The notes below the pieces were generated by a model. That model was not told the DNA's origin and did not search any database. It was given only the letters and a program-made list of their open reading frames with translations. From an uncultured bacterium (GTDB lineage Bacteria; Actinomycetota; Coriobacteriia; Coriobacteriales; Coriobacteriaceae), in assembly GCA_905214895.1 (NCBI GenBank), contig CAJMNP010000067.1, positions 1-5,733 of the forward strand: 5,733 nt of DNA, read 5' to 3'. Position 1 is the first letter of the stretch. Each line of letters starts with the position of its first letter. This document shows positions 1-5,102 of this stretch, in pieces. The position numbers and the translations under genes are program-made.

Positions 1-581
1 CCATTAACTACCAGCTTGCCAAGTTCGTCGCCAGCTACGGCAAGGTTTCGCAGATCCCCGAGTCCACCTGTCCCGAGGTGAGCTTCGTTGGCCGCTCAAA
101 TGTGGGCAAGTCGTCCATCATGAACAAGCTCTTTGGCCGCAAGAACCTGGTGAAGGTTTCGAGCACGCCGGGCAAGACGAGCAACATCAATTTCTTCGAG
201 GCCGACGACGTGCACTTTGTGGACCTGCCGGGCTACGGTTTCGCCCGTCGTTCCAAGGCCGAGCGCGACCGCTGGGCCGAGCTCATCGGCGACTTCTTCG
301 ACTCCGAGCGCAGCTTTAACCTGGTTGTGTCGCTGGTGGATATTCGCCACGATCCCAGTAAGCTTGACCATGACATGATCGACTACCTGCAGGGCAACGA
401 ATTCAACTTTATCGTCTGCCTCACCAAGGCCGACAAACTCAGCCGCACCCAGCAGGCCCGCCAAGCGGCAGCCATCAAAAAGCAGCTCAACGTTCCGGCC
501 GAAAACGTGATCATCACAAGCTCCCAAACCGGCACCGGCATCGACGAACTCAAGCGCCGCATCGCCGAGGCTTGCCTCTAA
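1..581 (+). CDS. engB: EngB/YsxC/YihA ribosome-biogenesis GTP-binding protein, 5'-truncated
   Basis: This is a TRAFAC-class GTPase of the EngB (YsxC/YihA) family, which in other bacteria acts in the cytoplasm in late assembly of the 50S ribosomal subunit. The reading frame is open from base 3 and gives 192 visible residues. Family members are about 195-210 residues long, so only the extreme N-terminus is outside the window. Visible residues 23-38 run C-P-E-V-S-F-V-G-R-S-N-V-G-K-S-S, the family entry into the P-loop. The G motifs follow in order: G1 GRSNVGKSS (30-38), G2 threonine within STPGKTSNINF (54-64), G3 DLPGYG (74-79), G4 TKAD (141-144) and G5-like SSQTGTG (173-179). The GTG at base 78 lies just before G1 and cannot be the true start, because conserved family sequence continues upstream of it. 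The gene ends in TAA and converges on thrB across a palindrome-rich gap. No simple terminator with a T-run follows it. Confidence 0.96.
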   Translation, partial: INYQLAKFVASYGKVSQIPESTCPEVSFVGRSNVGKSSIMNKLFGRKNLVKVSSTPGKTSNINFFEADDVHFVDLPGYGFARRSKAERDRWAELIGDFFDSERSFNLVVSLVDIRHDPSKLDHDMIDYLQGNEFNFIVCLTKADKLSRTQQARQAAAIKKQLNVPAENVIITSSQTGTGIDELKRRIAEACL

Positions 582-657
582 TAAGTGCTCCAGCCTAGCA
601 AGAACCCCTATCAATAAAAAGCAACTATCAGCCCGGCGACTTTCCAGAGTGTAGGTC

Positions 658-840
658 CCTGTAGCCGCCGCCAGCGAAGTTAACGTAGGGGAGGCCAGGG
701 GCTTTGCCCCCAAATCTTTCCGCAGGACGGCAGGACCCCCGCCGCACGAAGTGCGTAGCGGGGGTCCTGTCATGTCCGAGGACGATTTGGGGGCAAAGCC
801 CCTGGCCTCCCCGGCGGGTATACGGGACGGCGACTACAGG
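658..840. repeat. Large nested palindrome between convergent genes
   Basis: Bases 688-715 and 785-812 are perfect inverted repeats of 28 bp. Inside them, 731-742 pairs perfectly with 758-769 (12 bp), and 743-747 pairs with 751-755 around a GAA loop. Each 28-bp arm also holds its own small hairpin, GGGGC-TTT-GCCCC (697-709 on the left). Farther out, 658-670 matches the reverse complement of 828-840 at 12 of 13 positions, so the repeat extends over about 183 bp. The weakly matching stretches 671-687 and 813-827 separate the outer and inner arms. The outer right arm covers the last codons and stop of thrB. The structure could act as a two-way transcription stop for engB and thrB, or be a non-autonomous mobile or REP-like element. 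No transposase, target-site duplication or T-run was seen, so its nature is open. Confidence 0.85.
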
Positions 841-1715
841 TATTCGATCTGGGCGCCTTCCGTGTCGCACGTTAAAATATGCGTCTCACACTTAGGGAAC
901 TGCTCGCGCAGCTTGACCTGCAGGAACTTTGCCACGATGGTGTCGTCGGTTACAGCCATGAGGGTCGAGCCCGAACCGCTGATCCAGATGGTCTTGGCGC
1001 CGCCGTTAAGGCAGGTGTCGCGCACGGCGTTGTAGTCGGGGATGAGGCGGCGGCGATAGGGCTCCTGGATGCGGTCGTCGTTGGCGGCGGCAATCAGGTC
1101 AAGGTCGCCGGTCTCCAGGCCGCGCGTCATGCCGGCGATGCGGCCCATTTGCCATACGGCGGTGGAGAGCGGAATCTCCTGCGGCACGACCTTGCGCGCC
1201 TCGCTCGTATGTACCTCGTAGGGCGGAATCACAGTAATAAAACGAAGCTTGTCGCTCACCTCGTAGCGCAGGCACTGGGGGAGCGAATCGGTCGGCGTAA
1301 AGGAGCAGACGGCGCCGCCCAGGATAGCAGGGGCGACGTTATCGGGATGGCCCTCGACCTCGGTGGCAATGCGGACGAGTTCGGCGCGGTCGACGGTGTG
1401 GCCCGTCAGCGCGGCGGCGGCCATGATGCCAGCGACGACGCAGGTGGAGCTGGATCCCAGGCCGCGAGCGACGGGTACATCGGTTTGAATGTCGATAGTG
1501 ACGGGGAAGGCCGGCTCGTCCCAGGCGGCCAGAGCATCGACAAAGCTCACATAGACCAGGTTGTTCTCGTTTTGGAACTCCTCGGGGCAGCCCGTGATGG
1601 TGAGCTTGTCGGCGCGCTCGAAGGTGAAGTGCGAGTAGAGGCTGACGGCCATGCCGAGGGTGTCGTAGCCAATGCCCAAGTTGGCGCTCGTCGCTGGGAC
1701 GGTGATTTTGATCAT
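834..1715 (-). CDS. thrB: Homoserine kinase (ThrB, GHMP kinase family)
   Basis: This enzyme phosphorylates homoserine with ATP to give O-phosphohomoserine, the substrate of threonine synthase. The product has 293 residues, close to the usual 290-320. The N-terminal block VPATSANLGIGYDTLG (residues 6-21) is the ThrB signature. The GHMP ATP-binding motif PVARGLGSSS is at 81-90, the conserved EGHPDNVAPAILGG at 121-134, and the glycine-rich C-terminal motif ISGSGSTLMA at 245-254. All expected motifs are intact. The ATG start is supported by a strong AGGAGGA ribosome site 5 nt upstream and by the MIKITVPATS opening typical of the family. The gene lies 203 bp downstream of thrC on the same strand, but a probable terminator and a long palindrome intervene, so it may be transcribed only by readthrough or from its own promoter. 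I could not find a convincing promoter. The TAG stop lies inside an arm of the palindrome at 658-840. Confidence 0.96.
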   Translation of the reverse strand: MIKITVPATSANLGIGYDTLGMAVSLYSHFTFERADKLTITGCPEEFQNENNLVYVSFVDALAAWDEPAFPVTIDIQTDVPVARGLGSSSTCVVAGIMAAAALTGHTVDRAELVRIATEVEGHPDNVAPAILGGAVCSFTPTDSLPQCLRYEVSDKLRFITVIPPYEVHTSEARKVVPQEIPLSTAVWQMGRIAGMTRGLETGDLDLIAAANDDRIQEPYRRRLIPDYNAVRDTCLNGGAKTIWISGSGSTLMAVTDDTIVAKFLQVKLREQFPKCETHILTCDTEGAQIEYL

Positions 1716-1720
1716 GTGAG

Positions 1721-1727
1721 TCCTCCT
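1721..1727 (-). promoter_or_regulatory. Ribosome binding site of thrB
   Basis: On the minus strand this reads AGGAGGA, 5 nt before the thrB ATG, and is a near-consensus Shine-Dalgarno sequence. The 22-bp arm of the palindrome at 1729-1840 ends only one base upstream. A transcript coming from thrC would therefore place a long hairpin directly against this site. Confidence 0.85.
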
Positions 1728-1728
1728 G

Positions 1729-1840
1729 GCGTGCCTGGCTGTTTAGTTCGCTGCTCGGGCAGTCCTGCGCAAGACGGAAAGCACATTAAGTGCTTTCCTT
1801 TGCGTGCGGAACTCGCGACGAACTAAACAGCCAGGCACGC
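1729..1840. repeat. 112-bp nested palindrome in the thrC-thrB gap
   Basis: Bases 1729-1750 and 1819-1840 are perfect inverted repeats of 22 bp. Within them, CGCAA (1768-1772) pairs with TTGCG (1800-1804), and GGAAAGCAC (1776-1784) pairs with GTGCTTTCC (1790-1798) around the loop ATTAA. The stretches 1751-1767 and 1805-1818 between the stems pair only partly, including an AGTCC/GGAAC-type match. The design of nested stems in about 110-125 bp resembles the element at 658-840, but the sequences are unrelated. It could be a miniature mobile element, an RNA structure governing thrB expression, or a regulator site. No T-run follows it on either strand, so it does not look like an ordinary intrinsic terminator. 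Confidence 0.85.
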
Positions 1841-1873
1841 TGTGCGCGTTCGTCATCATCCCGGGGGCTATCT

Positions 1874-1906
1874 GATAAAAGAAGGTGCGCCGGCTTTCGC
1901 CGGCGC
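1874..1906 (-). terminator. Probable intrinsic terminator of thrC
   Basis: On the minus strand, a perfect 8-bp stem GCGCCGGC/GCCGGCGC (1887-1906) with a GAAA loop is followed by the pyrimidine- and T-rich tail ACCTTCTTTTATC (1874-1886). The stem starts 12 nt after the thrC TAA stop. The tail is less than ideal because the first T follows ACC, so termination may be partial and allow some readthrough into thrB. Confidence 0.7.
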
Positions 1907-1918
1907 TTAATAAGGGGT

Positions 1919-3436
1919 TTAGTTGGTGCTCATTCGTTTTGCTGCGGACTCGACGTAGCTTGCCATCTCATCGACGTCGCAGACGTCTTCGAAGCGGACG
2001 GGCTTGGATTCGAGTTCGGCGAGCTGGGTCGGGGCGACCGTGTTGGTGGCCTGCTCGAGTACACGCATAGCCTCAAAATCATCCTCGGGAACGTTGAGGC
2101 CCAGGGCGTCGCAGCAGGCGCGCGGGAACTTGTAGGGGCTGGCGGTCGAAAGCAGCACGCGGGCCTTGGCGCCCTCGGCGGGGGCGACCTGCTCAAAGAC
2201 GTGATAGCCGCAAGCGGTGTGCGGGTCGATCACGTAGCCGTTCGCATCCCAGCAGCTCTTGATGGCGGCGCGGACCTCGTCCTCGCTGGCCCAGCCGCAG
2301 CCAAACACGCTCTGGATCTTGGCCAGCAGGTCGGCGGGAACCTCGTAGCGACCCGTCTGGGCAAGCTGCTCCATAAGCCCGGCAACGAGCTCGCAGTCGC
2401 CGTCGGACAGGAAGTAGAGCATGCGCTCCAGGTTGGAGCTAATAAGGATGTCCATCGACGGTGAAATGGTCGTGAAGAACGGGCGGTTACGGTCGTAAAC
2501 GCCGGTGGTCAGGAAGTCGGCAAGCACGTTGTTCTTGTCGCTCGCCACGACGAGCTTGGCGACGGGCAGACCCATGCGCTTGGCGTAGTAGCCGGCCAGG
2601 ATATCGCCAAAGTTGCCGGTCGGTACGCAGAACTCCACGGCGTCGCCGGCCTCGATGGCGCCGGCGCGCAACAGCTGCGCATAGGCGGCAAAGTAGTAGA
2701 CGACCTGCGGTACCAGACGGCCGACGTTGATGGAGTTGGCGCTCGAAAGCACCGTGCCTGCGGCCTCCAGACGCTCGGCAAGCTCCTTATCGGCAAAGAT
2801 GCGCTTGACGGCGCTCTGGGCGTCGTCAAAGTTGCCGCGGATGCCGCAGACGGCGACGTTGTCGCCCTCCTGCGTGGACATCTGCAGGTTCTGGACGCGG
2901 CTGACCTTGCCCTCGGGATAAAAGACGGTGATGCCCGTGCCCGGGGCGTCGGCAAAGCCGGCGAGTGCGGCCTTGCCCGTGTCGCCCGACGTGGCGGTGA
3001 CGATCATGATGCGCTCGGCGCCGCCGTCCTTGGCGGAAGTGCGGGCCATCAGACGGGGGAGCATCTGCAGAGCGACGTCCTTGAAGGCGCTCGTGGGGCC
3101 GCCAAAGAGCTCCATCACATAGGTCTGAGGGGCGTCAGCGCCCGGCGCAGCGTCGAGTTTGACGAGCGGCGTAACCTCTTCACTCGCGAACGTGCCGCGG
3201 TATGCCTCGTCGACACACGCCGAAATTTCTTCGGCCGTGTAATCATTCAGTAACATTCCCAACACATCTTGAGCGATTTCAAAGTACGATTTATCTGCAA
3301 GCGAGCTGATATCGACCTGCTGGGTGCCGAGCTCGTCCGAGACAAACAAACCCCCGTCGGGAGCGATGCCGGTGCGGATTGCCACCTTACTTGAGCACGA
3401 TAAAGTGCGTCCTCGTGTACTATGATAAGTTCCCAT
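1919..3436 (-). CDS. thrC: Threonine synthase (ThrC, PLP-dependent)
   Basis: This enzyme converts O-phosphohomoserine to threonine and phosphate, the last step of threonine synthesis, using pyridoxal phosphate. Starting at the ATG at 3436 it has 505 residues and opens MGTYHSTRG, the family's typical N-terminus, followed by GIAPDGGLFV (residues 23-32). The cofactor lysine is K119, in FGGPTSAFKDVALQ (111-124). Other family landmarks are TSGDTGKAAL (149-158), the phosphate-binding type of loop; SINVGRLVPQ (235-244); PTGNFGDILAGYYAKRMGLP (272-291); IDPHTACGYHVFE (403-415); and STASPYKFPRA (430-440). A longer frame of 520 residues could start at 3481, but it has no ribosome site and adds 15 residues the family lacks. 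The length is closer to the longer bacterial and fungal enzymes than to the E. coli form of about 428. It is divergent from lysC and upstream of thrB, with a probable terminator after its TAA. Confidence 0.96.
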   Translation of the reverse strand: MGTYHSTRGRTLSCSSKVAIRTGIAPDGGLFVSDELGTQQVDISSLADKSYFEIAQDVLGMLLNDYTAEEISACVDEAYRGTFASEEVTPLVKLDAAPGADAPQTYVMELFGGPTSAFKDVALQMLPRLMARTSAKDGGAERIMIVTATSGDTGKAALAGFADAPGTGITVFYPEGKVSRVQNLQMSTQEGDNVAVCGIRGNFDDAQSAVKRIFADKELAERLEAAGTVLSSANSINVGRLVPQVVYYFAAYAQLLRAGAIEAGDAVEFCVPTGNFGDILAGYYAKRMGLPVAKLVVASDKNNVLADFLTTGVYDRNRPFFTTISPSMDILISSNLERMLYFLSDGDCELVAGLMEQLAQTGRYEVPADLLAKIQSVFGCGWASEDEVRAAIKSCWDANGYVIDPHTACGYHVFEQVAPAEGAKARVLLSTASPYKFPRACCDALGLNVPEDDFEAMRVLEQATNTVAPTQLAELESKPVRFEDVCDVDEMASYVESAAKRMSTN

Positions 3437-3444
3437 ATAACACT

Positions 3445-3451
3445 GCTCCTC
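3445..3451 (-). promoter_or_regulatory. Ribosome binding site that sets the thrC start
   Basis: On the minus strand this reads GAGGAGC, with the AGGAG core ending 9 nt before the ATG at 3436. The alternative upstream ATG at 3481 is preceded by TCTGATACC with no purine-rich site. The site therefore supports the shorter thrC product starting MGTYHSTRG. Confidence 0.75.
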
Positions 3452-3472
3452 GGATGCCTTGGTCCCAATCGG

Positions 3473-3509
3473 TGAAACCATGGTATCAGAGCGCGCAAAA
3501 CAGGTTTGC
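3473..3509. promoter_or_regulatory. Two neighbouring dyads in the thrC-lysC divergent region, possible operator
   Basis: TGAAACCATGGTATCA (3473-3488) is symmetric at 14 of 16 positions. GCAAAACAGGTTTGC (3495-3509) is symmetric at 6 of 7 base pairs around a central A. Their centres are about 21-22 bp apart, close to two DNA helical turns, and the half-sites are loosely alike (A-x-A-C-C cores). They lie between the two divergent start codons, where a shared regulator of the pathway could bind. This is a pattern observation only. No regulator is known from the window, no convincing -35/-10 pair was found on either strand, and short dyads can occur by chance. Confidence 0.3.
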
Positions 3510-3539
3510 AGAGGCTTTTAGAAAGGTAACCTCAAGCCC

Positions 3540-4928
3540 ATGATTAAGATTGCCAAGTTTGGCGGCTCGTCGGTCGCCGACGCCGAACACTTTAAGAAGA
3601 TTAAGGCCATCGTCGATGCCGACCCTGCCCGCCGTTTTGTGGTGGTTTCCGCCTGCGGCCGCCGCTTTAAGGGCGACACCAAGGTGACCGACCTGCTCTA
3701 CCTGGTTAACGCGCACGTTAAGTATCACGTGTCGTGCGAGGAACTGCTCGAGGACATTGGCCAGCGCTATTTTGATATCGCTGACGAGTTGGAGCTCACC
3801 TATCCCATCCGCAAGGAGTTCGCGGCCTTTGCCGAGCGCGCCCGCTCGGGCGGCTACTCTACCGAGGAGCTCGTGAGCCGTGGCGAGTACTTCACCGCTC
3901 GCCTGATGGCGGAGTACCTGGGCTTGCCGTTCCTGGACGCCGCGACGGTTGTGGCGTTCCATCACGACGGTACGCTCAGCATGAATCGCACCTCCGAGCT
4001 GGTGCAGGAGTACGGTCAGCAGGGCGGCTTTGTTATGCCCGGTTTCTACGGCGCGACGCGTGAGGGCCAGATCAAGCTGCTCGACCGTGGCGGCGGCGAT
4101 ATTTCCGGCTCGATTCTGGCCAAGTGCCTGGGCGCCGACCTGTACGAGAACTGGACCGACGTCTCGGGCTTCTATTCTGCCGATCCGCGTATTGTTCCCG
4201 AGGCTCAGCCCATTGCGCGCGTTACCTACGAGGAGCTGCGCGAGCTTTCGTACATGGGTGCGAGCGTCCTGCACGAGGAGGCCGTGTTCCCCGTGCGCGA
4301 GGCCGGCATTCCGCTGGTCATCAAGAACACCAATGCGCCGCAGGACCCCGGCACCATCATTAGCGAGACGGCTGACGAGGGCGAGGCGGAGCCCATCATT
4401 ACCGGCGTGACCGGCAAGCGCGGTTTTGTTGCCATCAACGTCGCCCGCGACCGCACCAAGCCCCGTGTTGGCTTTATGCGCCGTGCGCTTTCGGTCTTCG
4501 AGCGCTATGACGTTTCCGTCGAGCATATGCCCACCGGCGTCGACCGCTTTGGCGCCGTGGTGCAGGAGCGGGATGTGCACGACTCGCTGTACTCGCTCGT
4601 GGGCGACATCCAGCAGGAGGTCGAGCCGCTCGAGATCGAGGTTGTCGAGGGCCTGGCGCTTATCGCGACCGTTGGCCGCAACCTGCGCGGTCGTGCCGGC
4701 ATCTCTGGCCACCTGTTTGGCATGCTTGGCCAGGCCGGCGTGAGCGTGCGCATGATTTCGCAGAGCTGCGACGAGATCAACATCATCATCGGCGTGGAGG
4801 AGAAGGACTTCGATCTGGCGATCCAGACCATTTACCGTGCCTTCTCCGATGAAAACGGCATTGTGAAGGTCTCTGACCTGGAGGCTTCCGCGCCGGTTGA
4901 TCCCGCTCTGGCCGCGCTCAAAAAGTAG
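3540..4928 (+). CDS. lysC: Aspartokinase, monofunctional, with C-terminal ACT domains
   Basis: This enzyme phosphorylates aspartate to aspartyl-4-phosphate, the committed step toward lysine, diaminopimelate, threonine and methionine. It has 462 residues, like E. coli LysC (449) and B. subtilis YclM (about 454). The kinase domain spans roughly 1-280, with KFGGSS at 6-11, DTKVTDLL at 46-53, SRGEYFTARLMAEYL at 113-127, PGFYGATREGQIKLLDRGGG at 167-186 and WTDVSGFYSADPRIVP at 205-220. Two ACT regulatory repeats follow, near 296-365 and 371-435, and the protein has no fused homoserine dehydrogenase. Known relatives are inhibited by lysine, or by lysine plus threonine; which applies here cannot be read from sequence. 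The ATG start gives the canonical MIKIAKFGGSS opening. A modest ribosome site, GAAAGG, lies 13 nt upstream. No lysine riboswitch fits in the 103-bp leader. The gene symbol is by family; yclM-like naming is equally possible. Confidence 0.95.
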   Translation: MIKIAKFGGSSVADAEHFKKIKAIVDADPARRFVVVSACGRRFKGDTKVTDLLYLVNAHVKYHVSCEELLEDIGQRYFDIADELELTYPIRKEFAAFAERARSGGYSTEELVSRGEYFTARLMAEYLGLPFLDAATVVAFHHDGTLSMNRTSELVQEYGQQGGFVMPGFYGATREGQIKLLDRGGGDISGSILAKCLGADLYENWTDVSGFYSADPRIVPEAQPIARVTYEELRELSYMGASVLHEEAVFPVREAGIPLVIKNTNAPQDPGTIISETADEGEAEPIITGVTGKRGFVAINVARDRTKPRVGFMRRALSVFERYDVSVEHMPTGVDRFGAVVQERDVHDSLYSLVGDIQQEVEPLEIEVVEGLALIATVGRNLRGRAGISGHLFGMLGQAGVSVRMISQSCDEINIIIGVEEKDFDLAIQTIYRAFSDENGIVKVSDLEASAPVDPALAALKK

Positions 4929-4936
4929 TGACTGCT

Positions 4937-4972
4937 CGGTAGGTTTTTGGGTCATGTCTCAAAAATCTACCG
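4937..4972. repeat. 36-bp near-perfect dyad after lysC
   Basis: The stem CGGTAGGTTTTTG (4937-4949) pairs with CAAAAATCTACCG (4960-4972) over 13 bp, with one G-U pair. Pairing continues inward toward a CATG centre, so 15 of 18 positions are Watson-Crick, two are G-U and one is a mismatch. It begins 8 nt after the lysC stop. It is followed by GTGGGGCG rather than a T-run, so it is not a classical terminator, although a T5/A5 block sits inside the stem. It may protect the lysC 3' end, be a dispersed repeat, or be a regulator site before asd. Confidence 0.75.
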
Positions 4973-4978
4973 TGGGGC

Positions 4979-5000
4979 GTTTCGTTTCGGTTTCGTTTCG
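4979..5000 (+). repeat. Perfect 11-bp tandem duplication
   Basis: GTTTCGTTTCG occurs twice in direct succession (4979-4989 and 4990-5000), and each copy is itself made of TTTCG units. It lies between the 36-bp dyad and the lysC terminator. It is probably a replication-slippage product with no evident function. Confidence 0.8.
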
Positions 5001-5031
5001 ACGGGGCGGGTTTCATATCCGTCCCGTTTTT
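5001..5031 (+). terminator. Intrinsic terminator of lysC
   Basis: ACGGGGCGG (5001-5009) pairs with CCGTCCCGT (5019-5027) over 9 bp including one G-U pair. The hairpin has a 9-nt loop and leads directly into TTTTT (5027-5031). This is a standard rho-independent terminator. It suggests lysC and asd are at least partly separate transcription units. Confidence 0.8.
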
Positions 5032-5032
5032 G

Positions 5033-5038
5033 TATAAA
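5033..5038 (+). promoter_or_regulatory. Weak candidate -10 element for asd
   Basis: TATAAA lies just after the lysC terminator and 64 nt before the asd ATG, and is preceded directly by TG. The hexamer 17 nt upstream (GTTTCA, 5010-5015) matches the -35 consensus poorly, at 3 of 6 positions. A promoter is expected here because of the terminator, but the sequence support is weak. Confidence 0.25.
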
Positions 5039-5102
5039 CTGGGCAAGACTATTCAGCCTGCTCGGCGTGCGGGCAAAAGCCACAACCTTAAAAGGGGGAA
5101 GC

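Noticed and set aside
582..657. Possible simple terminator directly after engB
   Set aside because: No stable hairpin with a T-run was found in this stretch; any termination probably relies on the palindrome that follows.
96..773. 225-codon minus-strand frame over engB and the palindrome
   Set aside because: It runs antisense to the conserved GTPase and starts inside the palindrome, with no ribosome site or family motif.
879..1826. 315-codon plus-strand frame over thrB
   Set aside because: Antisense shadow of homoserine kinase, with low-complexity Gly/Ala/Asp/Val composition and no domain signal.
1790..2464. 224-codon plus-strand frame over the 3' part of thrC
   Set aside because: Antisense shadow of threonine synthase; composition is that of reversed GC-rich coding sequence.
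3437..3539. Lysine riboswitch or T-box leader upstream of lysC or thrC
   Set aside because: The region is about 100 bp, too short for a lysine riboswitch, and I see no T-box motif or specifier stem.
3486..4955. 489-codon open frame on the minus strand across lysC
   Set aside because: It is exactly antisense to a full-length, motif-complete aspartokinase. Its product is rich in Ala, Leu, Gly, Asn and His, as expected from the reverse of GC-biased codons, and shows no recognisable family motif.
4954..5037. Short frame starting at the ATG in the loop of the 36-bp dyad
   Set aside because: It has no ribosome site and runs through the hairpin, the tandem repeat and the terminator, so it is not a plausible leader peptide.
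5056..5074. Small hairpin GCCTGC/GCGGGC in the asd leader
   Set aside because: A six-pair stem with a G-U pair is expected by chance in GC-rich DNA and has no supporting context.
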